From contig CAUYLG010052081.1 of NCBI GenBank assembly GCA_963573385.1, positions 33,089-97,088 of the forward strand: a stretch of DNA of 64,000 bases, read 5' to 3'. The position numbers and the translations under genes were made by a program. The notes under the pieces are model-generated. The model was not told the DNA's origin and searched no databases. It saw nothing but the letters and a program-made list of their open reading frames with translations. Of the stretch, positions 1-10,893 are shown in pieces. Origin of the DNA: Cacajao melanocephalus. Taxonomy: Eukaryota; Chordata; Mammalia; Primates; Pitheciidae. Numbering within the stretch: position 1 is the first letter of the stretch; each line of letters opens with the position of its first letter.

Positions 1-39
1 TGTACTGCATGTTTAGGCATCAAGACCTTTTTCTCATTT

Positions 40-180
40 CTCGTTGTATCTACCCCATGAGATTGGCATTATCCTCCTCCTCTTCTATATGAAGAAATTA
101 AGGCACTGGGATTAAGGCCAAGGTCTGTCAGCCTCCATGGTCTACAGCCTCATCCCCTCCCCCATCCTGACTCCATCTTG
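40..180 (-). mobile_element. MIR fragment (weak)
   Basis: The order of motifs (a CCCATGAGATTGG-type stretch, a gap, AAGAAATTAAGGCACTGGG, then AAGGCCAAGGTCTG) follows the reverse complement of the MIR SINE core, where the original reads 'cctatgaggtaggtactattat ... gaggaaactgaggcacag ... aaggtcacacag' in short pieces. It is heavily diverged and the ends are approximate. Confidence 0.4.
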
Positions 181-310
181 TCTCTGGAGATGCCACCTCC
201 TTCAGTTGTTCATGAGTGTGGAAAAGTGAGAAGGACACCCTCAGCTGTGCCCTGGAGAATGCGGTTTTGGTTTTGCTTAACAGATCACAGGCATCCAGTG
301 CATGTATGTC

Positions 311-738
311 TGATGGTTAACTTTATGTGCCAATCTGACTGGGCCACAGGATGCCCAGAATAAACATTTCTAGATGCATCTGCGAGGGTGTTTCTGACTG
401 AGATCCACATGCAAATCAGCATACTCGATAAGATAGCCTGTCCTCCCCAGTTTGGGTGGGCATCATTCAGTCACTGAGGGCCTGAACCAAAGCCAGAGGG
501 AGGAGGCATCTGTCACCTCTTATTTTTTCTGCCTCACTGGTGAGCTGAGACAATTCAGCTCATCTTCTCCTACCCTTGGGCTGGGATTTACAACTCTGGT
601 TCTCAGGCCTTCAGACTCGTACTGAATTACATCATTGGCTTTCCCGGTTCTCCAACTTGCAGACTGTACATTGCGGGACTTCTCGGCCTCCATAATTGGA
701 ATGAGCCAACTCCTCACAATAAATCTCTCTTTTTCTCG
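311..738 (+). mobile_element. MLT2-like (ERVL) solo LTR
   Basis: Begins TGATGGTTAACTTTATGTGCC and runs through the ERVL LTR landmarks: GTGAGGGTGTTTCTG, a GGGTGGGCATCAT block, a long CT-rich region with TTCAGACTCG, CGGCCTCCATAAT, GAGCCAA and the polyadenylation-type AATAAATCTCTC near the 3' end. No internal region or partner LTR is present, so it is a solo LTR. Its 3' end has decayed into the adjoining simple repeat, so the terminal CA is not visible. MLT2B is the closest family I can name from memory. Confidence 0.7.
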
Positions 739-756
739 TGAGTGAGTGAGTGAGAG

Positions 757-809
<53 letters not shown>
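739..809. repeat. (GAGT)n then (TG)n microsatellite
   Basis: A short run of GTGA/GAGT units at 739-757 passes into about 25 uninterrupted TG dinucleotides at 759-809. It abuts the 3' end of the MLT2-like LTR, a common place for simple repeats to grow. Histidine/threonine- or valine/cysteine-rich reading frames across it are translation artefacts. Confidence 0.95.
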
Positions 810-811
<2 letters not shown>

Positions 812-1130
812 CTGCTGATGTGCATGATGTGCAGATATTACTGAGGTTCTGAGGTTTTCTGGGGAATGGGGTGAAAACGAATTTCAAATGACTCAACAAT
901 CCGGCACTGTGGCTCCCAGAAATTGTGAGAGTTCAAGACTTGCTTTTTCACTAAGCTATAAATGCTATAAAGGTAACCCTTTTTTTACAGCTCTACACTT
1001 CCGTATCTGTACAGCTATGCTAGTTATTACTGCAGGGCAGCTCTATATGACACAAACTCTTGGTGACAGCAAGGCCAGCCTTTCCTCCTCTTTGTAGCTA
1101 TATCTGTTTGATGTACTCCAGCTTCTGCCC
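810..1130. other. no gene or repeat recognised
   Basis: About 320 bases of AT-rich DNA between the microsatellite and a MIR. No recognised repeat, RNA gene or convincing exon is seen here. Confidence 0.5.
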
Positions 1131-1134
1131 CTTA

Positions 1135-1375
1135 TGAACTTTGTGCTATCTGGCAAACCAGTTAGCACTGGTTCACCTCCCTGAGCTTCTTTCCTCTGCA
1201 CTGAAATGAAAATGATAACAGCACCTACCTATAGGGCTAAATGAAGGAGAAGGTATAGCTCAGAGGTAGAGCACTGGACTGCAGATCAGGGGATTAAATG
1301 AGATAATGCATGTCAAACATGTGGCACGGTGCCTTGCATGACATGAGGGCTCAAGGACTACTACTATCGTTAATA
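1135..1375 (+). mobile_element. MIR SINE, interrupted
   Basis: MIR core order is clear: GAACTTTGTG, then CACCTCCCTGAGCTTC, GAAATGAAAATGATAACAG, CACCTACCTATAGGG, a foreign insert at 1249-1290, then GGATTAAATGAGATAATGC and ACGGTGCCTTGCATGAC. The sequence on both sides of the insert joins into one MIR, so the insert came later. Confidence 0.8.
1249..1290 (+). pseudogene. 5' half of tRNA-Cys(GCA), retroposed
   Basis: The segment matches the 5' half of nuclear tRNA-Cys with about 4 differences in 39 positions. It contains the acceptor 5' strand remnant, the D-arm with the A-box-like TAGCTCAGAGGTAGAGCA, and the anticodon stem-loop GACTGCAGATC with the GCA anticodon at 1281-1283. The variable loop, T-arm (B box) and 3' acceptor strand are absent, so it can be neither transcribed nor folded as a tRNA. 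It lies inside a MIR, without a 3' A-tail. It resembles the tailless retropseudogenes made from 3'-truncated small RNAs; that class assignment is inference. Confidence 0.8.
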
Positions 1376-4285
1376 TTCCAAGTTCTGTATTGGGTCATGC
1401 AGCTCTGAAAGCTTTTCCGCCTCTCCTCAATGACCTCCCTCTCAATGCTCCTACTCCTTTCTAAACAAGTCCAATCTTACTTCCTCCAGGCCTCTTGGGA
1501 TGTCTCTTTCCTGGATGCCTGGGTCCACATCTACATACAGACAATCTATGGCTTGAGTAATTCACTGCTCTCCAGTCATTTCAAAGGCAGATTGTTACTA
1601 CCCAAGTACATTTTGCCACTGCTGAAGAAATAGAGGCCCAGGCACTGGTGCCGACTACTACCAGGTGGCCCCTCAGACAGGACTCCTGTCAGGGAATAAG
1701 CGGTGGTATCCACTATGTTTACTAGGAAAAGGAAGGGTGAGGCACTCAGAGGGTTATCAGAGTGGTCGGATGGGTGAGGTAGGAGAATGAACACTGAACA
1801 TGATCCTGGCTGCCCTCTGTAAGCCTACGTGAAAAGAGCTACTGAGGTTCTCAGAGTGGCCACACTCAATGCAGGTACAAAAGTGGCGAGGTTAGAAAAC
1901 TCCCAGCAGGATCCTAGGTCTATGTCTATTTGGCTACTCATAAGCAAGCTCGGGCGATATGCTTAGTCATGTCCTGATCTCTCCTGTAAAAATTAGGCCA
2001 GAAATTAAATTTCCCTCTTGGCTCTCTGCTTATGTTTTCTACTCACATTGTTTCTGTGGCTAAATGTCTACCATTGTGAAGGTCACAGAGCCTTCCTAGC
2101 CTTCTTACAAGCAGAGAAGGCCATAAATGACTATTATCAAACAAGACCTTTCTGACTCTCTCCCTCCATGGCTTTTTATACTCATGGAAGCAGATGGTAA
2201 TATTATGATGCATAGAAATGGGTAATTGTCCAGGGAAGCAAAAGATGAGGACATGTCCTCATCCCTAATATCCAATAATTCTTTAAAGAGTATAAATATA
2301 TTATCTGACAGCTGTTCAAAACCAAAGTCTCCCACAACTTGCTTGAGAATCAAAACTGGATGAAGGCCAAGTAGAAATTTACCAAACCAAAATACCTGCA
2401 GGAAATGCCACCTGTAGGTTGAATTACTGAATATTGCTGCACCCTTCAAAGTGAGCCACGAAACACATTTGTAATCATTAGCAATGGATGCATGAAGTAA
2501 TGGATATTGCTATACTGCCTCCTGAAGCATTTGCTTAAGTGGGTAAACAGCAACTCTCTTACGTCACGATTTCACAGTTCATTAGAAAGAATCCTTTTGT
2601 TCATGTATTATATACATGAGGCAAGTATCACCCTAATCCTGATCAAATGATCAAAAAATCAATGTTAATAAAGATCAAGAAAATAGTAGTGTATTTATCA
2701 TTCATATTTAAACATTTTTTCAAAAAATTTTAATTCAAATTCTACAATGACTCATTGTGATTTGTGACTTTAGTCAGATAATCAAAAAAACTTTCAGTTA
2801 TCTAAAACTTCTCCCTTTGCCTCTCTGGCTGCAGAGAACCTCCTTTGTTTTGTTTGCCTGACATTCATTCTCCTCTCCTCTGGCAATGACCCTCTGGTTT
2901 TCTCATGGGAATCCACCTCTCCCCCACTCTCTCTTTCTGTGACTTGGAGAGGTCTGACTTTCCACTTGGCTCCAGGGTAAGCATTCCACTACCACTTCAC
3001 CTGGAATGAACAAGAGCCCAGCAGACTTGTATGTCTTCTGCTCACTAAAGTCTGCTTCCTTCCTTTCATTCTCTATAGATCTGCATTCTCCCTCCTTTAT
3101 CAACAGCACAGAAATTTTTATTCACAGCTCCTAAATTTTGGTGTTACAATCCCATTCTCATCTAAATGTATGCCAGTTGTCTTTGCATCCTAATTCCAAA
3201 AGCCCAACAAAGAAATTCTTATCAGCATATATGTATATAACAAGAAACCAAGGAGTTATCACCACGAGTATAGGGGCTTATATTAGCACAAAGCTGGATG
3301 GCTCATTCCTCACAAATCTGGGATCGAACACCAAAAGAAAGGGCAGGCTCTTTAGCTGAATGATACCCTAAAACATATCTGCTACAACTTCCTTCTTCCT
3401 TTTTAAACTTACCCTTTTTTCCCTCAGTGAACCAACATTTCTCAAATCACCCAGAATGATAATTTCTCAAGTGCAGAGAGCCTACCAGTATTCAAACAAA
3501 GTGTCAAATCTTTGGAAGTCTGGGTACCAACCGCTGGTAGAAAGAGAACCCGACATTTCCCTAACATCATTGGCATTCATGTCACCTTCTTTTATGAAAG
3601 ATGATGAAAGTTACCCAAGTGATTAAGTAGGATTTTTATGAGACTAAATCATCAGCCTTATATAATCAAATGCCATTATACAAGGTTTCCAGTAGTTAAC
3701 CCACAGCATAGAATGTTAATTTGTTGTCTTTAAAACTTGCACAATGCTAGCTATGATTTGAGGAACAGTAAAAGCATTTTACAGGTGACAAATGGTTGGT
3801 ATTTAATACAATGCTTAAAAAGCAAGTTAATAAGGAAAAAAATTGCACAAATTAGAAAAGTTTGATGTTCCCAGGAACATCTAAATTATTGTCAACATTT
3901 TGCTGCTTATAAGCTTATTTTTAATAAAATCAATCATATGGAATAATCACAAGGCTTAGTGAACTCAATGAAAGCCTGACATCTTACTAAATTCATTCTG
4001 AGCAAACAGATTCGCAGAATAAAGAAACAGAATTAGAACTTCACCGTGTCACCACAGCAATTCTATTAGTTGATAGGTATGCAGGCAGACATCAAATTAT
4101 TTTTACATTTTATATATCCCACCAACTAATATTGTGAAGGGAAAAGAAAATATTTCATGACATAATTTGGCAAACACCTCCTCAGAAATCACAGAATTGA
4201 ACTAATAGTCTAGGTCACGTTGTTAATCCTGTGTTACTGTGTGAAACATTTTGATTGCCTAAAATTGTCATGCAATGATCTGTTT
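1376..4285. other. 2.9 kb with no recognised gene
   Basis: No repeat family, RNA gene or exon is supported here. The stretch holds a 20-bp perfect palindrome at 2244-2263 and several AT-rich runs (2640-2800, 3880-3930). Some pyrimidine-rich parts (1390-1500, 2810-2940) could be decayed L2 but I cannot support this. Open frames are all under 115 codons with no family resemblance. Confidence 0.5.
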
Positions 4286-4289
4286 TGAT

Positions 4290-4380
4290 TTCCTCTTCCT
4301 AGCTAGATTACCAGCTACACAAGAGCCTAATGCTTGGCAGGAGTGGACACTCAGTGAATGCTGGTTAGATGATTGATTAG
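4290..4380 (+). mobile_element. L2 3' end fragment
   Basis: Carries the L2 3'-terminal pattern: TTCCTCTTCCTAGCTAGATT, AAGAGCCTAATGC, TTGGCAGGAGTGGACACTCAGTGAATG, ending GATGATTGATT. The pattern echoes the typical '...cactcaataaatgttgattgaatga' ending. It is strongly diverged. Confidence 0.5.
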
Positions 4381-4479
4381 AAAGCCACCAACACTGAGGT
4401 GCTAACTGAAGACAAATAGATTAGCAAGGAATAACCTGGTTTCCAGTCCCAGAATAAACTGTACAATCACTCCATTTTA

Positions 4480-4565
4480 TTCATAGTCCATGAGAGGAGC
4501 CGTGTTTTGGTTTATTTTCTCAGCTGCATCCCTAGAACCTTTAACAGTACCTAGAACAAACTAAG
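4480..4565 (+). mobile_element. L2 3' end fragment
   Basis: A second L2-like 3' end: AGTCCATGAGAGGAGCCGTG, TTTATTTTCTCAGCTGCATCCCTAG and AACAGTACCTAGAACA. It is cut off by the AluJ that follows immediately. Confidence 0.55.
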
Positions 4566-4861
4566 GACTGGAAAAGCTCACGCCTGTAATTCCAGCACTT
4601 TAGGAAGCTAAGGTGAGAGGATCACTTGAGCCCAGAAGTTCAAAGCCAACCTGGGCAACATAGCGAGACCTCATCTCCACAAAAAATAAAAATAAATTTA
4701 AAACTTAGCTGGGCATAGTGGTGCATGCCTATTGTCCTAGCTACTCAGGAGGGTGAAGCAAGAGGATCACTTAGGCCCAAGAGTTCATGGTTATAGGGAG
4801 CTATGATTGCACCACTGCACTACAGCCTGGAAAACAGAGTGAGACCTGTCTCTAAAAAAAT
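4566..4861 (+). mobile_element. AluJ
   Basis: Full dimeric Alu: left monomer (CTCACGCCTGTAATTCCAGC, GGATCACTTGAGCCCAG), A-rich linker near 4680-4705, right monomer (AGCTGGGCATAGTGGTGCATG, CACTGCACTACAGCC) and a short A tail. The GCCCAGAAGTT and AACATAGCGAGACC motifs and high divergence point to AluJ. Confidence 0.9.
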
Positions 4862-5096
4862 GTTTTTGATGAGTAAATAAATTCCACCAGTGCAGTCCAG
4901 GATGAAGAATAAGGGTCTGCATCAATTTAACTTTTCACACATGGAAATGTCCTTCTAAAGATCCACTTCTTATCTAAGTAATTAATAGAAAAACCAGAAG
5001 AATCAAAATATACATTGAAAGTTTGGAAAAGAGACTTACAAGAAAAGGGACAGCTGGCTAGAGTTGTTTATCCTGTAGGTTATCACTAACAGAAGG

Positions 5097-5663
5097 TGAT
5101 CAAAATGTCACCCCAAAATATGCTACTCCAAAATATGTCATTTTGACATAAGGATTATTTTGAACTGAAGGAAAAGGAGATTTAACAGAAGTTGCCAGGA
5201 CTTCCTTTATCTGACTAAAAGCAGAAACTCCTGAGCAATGAGGACTGCCATGATTCCCTCAGCAAAGGAAGTTTGTGGCCATGAAGAAGACAGAAAGTTG
5301 GCACCTAGATGAACCTGAACAACCCAGCCTTACTAAGAGAACCCTAATCTTCCACTAGTTTCTCCCATTATCTACCTTTCTACAATTTACCACTCCTAGC
5401 AGCTAAAAAAACCTTTCTTTGCCTTGTCACATTTCCAGAATTTATCACTCTTTGTTAAAAATGGCACATAAATTCTCAGGCCCATCCACTTCTTTGAAGC
5501 TTCACTTCTTTTCTAGGAAGGCCCCTGTGTTAAGAAAAGCTAACGTCAGATAAAATTTGTTTTCCTTTTCTCCTGTTAATATGTCTTTTCTCAGTCTATT
5601 TTACAGGGCCCCAGCCAATGAACCTAAGAGGGTAGAGCAACAAAGTTTTTCTCCTCCCCAAAG
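5097..5663 (+). mobile_element. ERV solo LTR, family unresolved
   Basis: Starts TGATCAAAATGTCACCCC and continues for about 570 bp with LTR-like layout: an early AAGGATTATTTTGAACTGAAGG block, a CT-rich middle with TTCCAGAA, a possible promoter/polyA zone (GATAAAATTTG), and an end reading CCCAGCCAATGAACCTAAGAG then GGGTAGAGCAACAAAG. I recognise the type but cannot place it in ERV1 or ERVL with confidence. No flanking internal sequence is present. Confidence 0.45.
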
Positions 5664-6640
5664 CTACCTTTGACTTTTTCTTCTCCACATTAAATATGTG
5701 ATTACATACTGCTCCTTTGCTTGATGATTTTAACTTGGATGATGAGGCCAAGATCTGACTTCATGACAATTACATGAAAAATTATTTTATGAAGGATTCT
5801 AAACAGCTGCCAGTCATTCTGAGTAAGAATAAATATCCTTAAACGGTAGCAAGAGAGATTTTAATTCAACATGGGAAGGAACTCCAGACTCATTTGACAT
5901 TGAAGATTTCCCAAATAAGAGAGATAAAATGGTTTTATATTTAGAGATCTTTAAGGCAGAGAAAAAAAATTTTGAAGTTTTAAAAAATCCTTTAAGGAGC
6001 ATGGCCTCTGATGGTTTCATGAGGTTCCTGTCTTAATCACTAGCCATCCATTTCCTTAGTAAGTGCATTCCTCTCTCAGTATTTGAAGTCAAAACATGAA
6101 GCAATTCAGACTCTGGCTATTTTGTTAAATTAGTTTCTGTCTTTCAAGTTTTCAAATATAAAAATTATCCAATAAGAGGAATTATTTTCTCTGAACTGAG
6201 AGGATGGAAAAAGATCCCATTACCATGTAGAGACATAACACATTTTAAAGTAATATGCCCTCTCCTCATGTGCATAACTGGTGTTATTCATCTTTTTTGA
6301 AATTATTTTAATTCTGTCTGGAAAATAAAACACAATTTAATATAGATACTTTCTGTTTCTCCACCCACATACTTATTTGCATTTTCAGCTTTTAATCATG
6401 TTTGTAATAAAAAAGACACTCTTTAAATTTACAGACCTTTGAGACTAACCACTTTATTCAGTTTATATACTTACTAGATATCCCCCGAAAAATCTCTCAG
6501 GCCGAAAGTCACCATAAATGATTGGTGAAAAAATCAAATTGAATTAATGTGTTTTTGGAAAACCTCATGTGACTCAGAAGCCTTTTTAAGGTATATATGG
6601 CATTCTGGTCCATTTATTTCTCTTTGTTATTTCCTGTTAT
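5664..6640. other. about 1 kb with no recognised feature
   Basis: AT-rich sequence with no recognised repeat, RNA gene or exon. Confidence 0.5.
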
Positions 6641-7410
6641 TTCTCATTTTATGTTCTTCCCTGGGTGATGTCATCATGCCCAGGAATTGCTAACTATTAT
6701 CAGAGCTGCCTATGGCCCAAACTTTTACTCTGAATTCTAGACCCACCTAGCAACTGCCCAACTGACATTCTCTTTTTAACACTGCAAACAACTCTCAAAA
6801 TCAACAGATCCAAATCTAAACTCATGATGTTCTCCTAAATTATCTTCCCCAAAAATACATCAGCCTCTTCCAGTGTTAGCTGTCCCAGGGGCTAGAGCTA
6901 CTATCACTCAGTTGTATAAGCACCACTGCATTAAAGTCTTCTGATTTTTACCTCTTAAAGTAACTTTAAAATCTATTTATTTCCTGCATTTTTAGGAGCA
7001 CCACACTAGTCCAGGCTACATTATATTTTACTGCAGTATCTATCCTACGAATCTTCCTGAACTCATTCTTGCTCCTCTTCAATCCATTCTTGACCACTCA
7101 GCCAAGTGATCTTTTAAAACCCAAAAATGTTCCCCTCCTTACCAGCATAAAAGAGTACTCATGACCCAGTCCATTATTCTATGATGACCTGTGACTAGGA
7201 TGTTTTGTGGCTCCTTTGCTATGTCCTAACTACAGTAACAACTTTACCACGTGTGTAAATCACTGCTAAGTCCGAAGCCTCGTTAGAATAAAAGACCTTG
7301 AGGGTAGAAATAACGTGCATTTTTTAAATTCTAATTTTATTCTAGCACTAGTACAGTTCATTGCACCAGTAGCTTCTCAACCATCATCCAACAAATGAAT
7401 GGACAGCGGT
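6640..7410 (+). mobile_element. L2 LINE, 3' part
   Basis: The order of L2 ORF2-tail landmarks is kept although diverged: CCAAATCTAAACTCATGATG, TTATCTTCCCCAAAAATAC, CTCTTCAATCCATTCTTGACC, GTGATCTTTTAAAACCC, TACCAGCATAAAAGAGTACTC, ATGATGACCTGTGAC, and the 3'-UTR type ATAAAAGACCTTGAGGGTAG. No continuous reading frame survives. Confidence 0.65.
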
Positions 7411-7998
7411 CCTTTTATTGAAAGATAAGTAGCTATCTATAGATATGATTTCAGAAAGACATAGACACAGCATGCCACTTTCCCATGCAACTCTTCTACC
7501 TATCCCAGAATATTCAAAATCCCAAGCCAAGGCATAAGGCATTTTATTCTACTACTAGAAAGAAGCTTAAAATAGAAATGTCCTTAAGGCTGGATTATTT
7601 AGGCACTGGAGATGGTGTTTCCAAAAGAGAGGGTAGAAAAAAAGGAAGCGGAAGTAAGATTACTTTTATTTCCAGCCTCCAAGGCCTTGGAGGAGTCCCC
7701 TGACGATCAATTCTATAAGATTTTTGGGCTCTAGGACTCTCTCTTCCACATAGCTGCAGAGTTAATTCCATTCTCTAAAGTCAATTCTGTCTGAGGGCAA
7801 GAGAAATTTATGAATTTAAGAACCCCGCATTCTCCAGGATTCACCTGAGCTGGTCTTCACCTGGTACCTTAGAGCTATGTTTCTTATTTCTAAGCCTACT
7901 CCTAAAACTTTTGCCTTAGTTCTGATAATTTACACACGATGATTACGTCTTAGACCCATTTCCTTATATTGCTATTAACAGTATTGGCTCCTTACCTT
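7411..7998. other. no gene; holds one copy of a 39-bp duplication
   Basis: No repeat family is recognised. Positions 7830-7868 match 10441-10479 at 37 of 39 positions, so this stretch is a likely donor of a small local insertion (see the findings). Confidence 0.55.
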
Positions 7999-8341
7999 CG
8001 TCTCTCTTGTGCTGCTACAACAAAGTTTCTCAGACTGGGTAGTTTATAAAGAATAGACATTTTTCTCTCAAAGTTCCTGATGCTGAAAAGTCTGAGAGCA
8101 AGACACCAGCAGGTTTGGTTGTTTAGAGAGGGCTGCATCCATTAGAGGGGAGTAACATTATGCCCTCACATGGAGGAAGGGCAAGAGATAAATGCTTTGT
8201 GAAGCCTCTTTTATAACAGTCTTAATCCCATTCACGAGGGGAGAAGCCTTCATGCACTAATCACCTCTTAGCATCCCACCTCTTACTACTATCACCTTGG
8301 CAATATCTGAGATTTGGAGGGGCCACTTTTAAATCATAGCA
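7999..8341 (-). mobile_element. MLT1 (MaLR) LTR
   Basis: The reverse complement has the MLT1 landmarks in order. Reading forward, these appear as GTGCTGCTACAACAAAG, CAGACTGGGTAGTTTATAAAG, CCTCACATGGAGGAAGGGCAAG, CTTTTATAACAGTCTTAATCCCATTC, CACCTTGGCAATATCTGAGATTTGGAGGGG and a terminal AAATCATAGCA, each in short pieces. About 340 bp, close to full LTR length. Confidence 0.8.
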
Positions 8342-8726
8342 CTACCCATATTCTTGCAAGTCCCTCCCAAGAACTGGAATACTGCCAGAAAATCCCCATG
8401 CCTTGACAGAGACATGCTGCCTGCTAACACATCCCCAGATGGTGAACATCTGCTTCATGTGCCAGGAGGCATACTTGGTGCCCTGTTTCTGTTGGGACAT
8501 TAAGGAGGCACAATTTGGAACCCCTTGTTGGACTGTACTTGGGCTTTTTCCACATGAAGGAACACATCTAACTACAAACCCTGAGTTCTCCCAACATGTC
8601 CCACCCTATTACATTTATTTGGTCATATTAAGTTGTGTCATTGCTCTCCAGGGTGTTATGGCTAAGACACAAAAAAAAGTACATTTCTGGCAAAGGGCTC
8701 TAATTATTCCTGAAACTAGTTGAGGT
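8342..8726. other. unassigned, between two MLT1-type LTRs
   Basis: Contains a 106-codon open frame (8403-8723) with no recognisable domain. Given MaLR LTRs on both sides, decayed MaLR internal sequence is possible, but the LTRs are of different age groups and opposite orientation, so this is not a provirus. Confidence 0.35.
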
Positions 8727-9265
8727 GGACAAACTCTAAGATGGCCCCAATTATCCCTACCTCCTGCTATTCATGCCCTTGTACAATCCCCTCCCCTGGA
8801 GTGTTGGCAGGACCTGTAACTTGCTTCTAACCAAGAGCATGCGGCAAAGTTGTTAAGAAGTTACTTCCTTGAGTATGTTACATAAGATGGTAACTTCTAC
8901 CTTGCTACCAGACGTTAACTACTGATTCTCTCCATTGCTGGCTTTGGTGAAGTAAGCTGCCCTATAGAGAAAGCTACATGGCAAATAACTCAGAGCAGCC
9001 TTCAGACAGTTGCCATCAAGTAGCTGACACCCTCTGCCCAACAATCCATGGGGAACTGAATCCTGCCAACGACTACAAGCTAGAAAACAGATCCTTCCCC
9101 ATTCAAGCATCTGATGAGACTCCGAGCTTGAATGACACCTTGAGACTTCTGAGAGGCCTGAGCTAATCTCTGCCAAGATTAGCTTAGCACAGCACCAAAC
9201 TGGTGAGAACATAGGGCAACTGCAAGGCTCATAAACTGCTACTGTAAATGTAAAATAAATAAACC
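8727..9265 (+). mobile_element. MLT1-type (H-L group) MaLR LTR
   Basis: Follows the old MLT1 pattern: CAAACTCTAAGATGGCCCC, GTGTTGGCAGGACCTGTAAC, TTGCTTCTAACCAAGAGCATG, TTACATAAGATGGTAACTTC, CTGGCTTTGGTGAAGTAAGC, GGGAACTGAATCCTGCCAAC, CAGATCCTTCCCCATTCAAG and TGACACCTTGA. The 3' end is truncated and passes into an L1M tail. Confidence 0.7.
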
Positions 9266-9822
9266 ACTCTGGAAAACTCTTTGGCAAATTCAAATGTACA
9301 TCTATCTTATATCTAATAGTTCCACTTCTATTTACCCAGAGAAAGTAATAGATATGTCCACAAAATGGCTTTTATACAATTGCTGATTGCAGCTTTAACC
9401 ACAAAAACCCCAAACTGAAAACAATCCATCAACTGATAGCAGAATTGATAAACAAATGTTCTATTCATTCAATGCCATCTTACTCAACAATAAGAAGAAA
9501 CTACTGATACATGTAACAGCATGCATGAATCTCAGAGACATTTTGTTGAGACAAAGTCATCAAAATCCCCCTCCCAATAAATACGGTCCAATTATTCCTT
9601 TTTTACTGAAGTTCAGGAAAAGGAAAAACTAATGTAATCTGTGAAAGAAGTCAAATGTGTGTTAGAGATTTACTGGAATGGGGCATAAGGGAATTTCTTA
9701 GTAATGAAAATATTCTAAATCTTTATAGTGTTGTTGAATATGTGGGCAAAACTTACCAAATTATATAAACTTAAGATCTGTATAATTCACTATGCATAAA
9801 TTTTGCCTCAATTAAAAAAAGA
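9230..9822 (+). mobile_element. L1M 3' end
   Basis: ORF2 C-terminal and 3'-UTR sequence of an old L1: ACCACTCTGGAAAACTCTTTGG, AATAGTTCCACTTCTATTTACCC, TTTATACAATTGCTGATTGC, ACTACTGATACATGTAACAGC, then CTTAAGATCTGTATAATTCAC and TTTTGCCTCAATTAAAAAAAG as the terminal block. It is 5'-truncated and frame-broken. Confidence 0.85.
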
Positions 9823-10205
9823 CTAGAGACACTGTGAACAATTTTATAACTATAAATTCAACTCTTTAGATAGAATTAACAATGTCTTCCATTTTATGAT
9901 GAGGAAACATTTTCAGTAAACTAGGAATAATCTAATAAAGTGAAGATAAAGAACTTTTAAACCTACAATAAATACAGTGAAATGTAGAAGTCTTTTCCTT
10001 TGAGCTTTTTTCTTATCATTACACATGAAATAAGAAGGTCTACTAAAACCCGTTCTATGTGACACTGTCCTGGAGAGGCTACCAAAAAAAGAAATAAAGA
10101 TAGAAAACGGAGATACAGAGCCACCATTATTTTTAGCTAACATAAGATACAAATTAATCTTTAGCAAGGACATTAGATATCCTATCTACCAAAGCTAAAA
10201 AATAA
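9823..10205. other. no gene recognised
   Basis: AT-rich sequence between two L1M pieces. It may belong to the older L1M that becomes recognisable at about 10,206, but the similarity is too weak to assign. Confidence 0.4.
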
Positions 10206-10397
10206 AGCTTCAAAATAATACCATTTCTAAAAGATTTGATTAAACACTTTATGGTAAATCCACTGAAACTAATTCAACCAAGAACACTGCAAAACATCAC
10301 CAAGAGAAACTGAAGATATATACAAGTGAAGGTTTATATTATTGTATACCTGAGAACTGGAAAACTCAATGTCATAAAGTTGTCAACTGACTCCAAA

Positions 10398-10503
10398 TTA
10401 TATATATAAAATACATATATATATATATATGAAGCCCATGTTCTCCAGGATTCACCTGAGGTGGTCTTCATCTGGTACCATATGTGAGTGTGTGTGTGTG
10501 TGT
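10398..10503. repeat. (AT)n, 39-bp duplication, (TG)n insert in L1M
   Basis: An AT repeat (10398-10430), then 39 bp shared with 7830-7868 (10441-10479), then a TG repeat (about 10488-10503). The block interrupts the L1M between CTGACTCCAAATTA and AATTAATGCAATTCC, which are adjacent in L1 consensus. Confidence 0.75.
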
Positions 10504-10587
10504 ATGCATAAAATTAATGCAATTCCAATAAAAATTCCAGCTGTTTTGTTTATGGTGAAATTGACGGGCTCATTGTAAAATGCAAAT

Positions 10588-10893
10588 GATGGCTGTGTGA
10601 AGTGGTGCATGCCTATAATGCCAACACTTTGCAAGGCCCAGATAGGAAGATCACTTCAGCCCAGGATTTCAACAACAACCTGGCAACATAGACCTCCGTC
10701 TCTACAAAAAACTTAAAAATTAAAACAAAAAATAAAAATTAGCCAGATGTGGTGGCGCATGCCTGTAGTCCCAGCTATTCAGGAGGCTGAAGTGCAAGGA
10801 TCACTTGAGTCTACGAGGTTGAGGCTGCAGTGAGCCATGATTGTGCCATTGCACTGCAGCCTGCGTAATGGACTAAGATCCCATCTCAAAAAG
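10588..10893 (+). mobile_element. AluJ in L1M
   Basis: Dimeric Alu with CATGCCTATAATGCCAACAC, GGAAGATCACTTCAGCCC, an A-rich linker, GTGGTGGCGCATGCCTGTAG, GAGGCTGCAGTGAGCCATG and CACTGCAGCCTG. The host L1M motif AATGCAAAT occurs on both sides (near 10,579 and 10,894), a probable 9-bp TSD. Confidence 0.9.

Noticed and set aside
520..899. Overlapping minus-strand open frames with long TH repeats
   Set aside because: They are translations of the TG microsatellite at 759-809; no gene context.
1249..1320. A functional tRNA gene
   Set aside because: The T-arm, B box and 3' acceptor strand are absent and MIR sequence follows directly.
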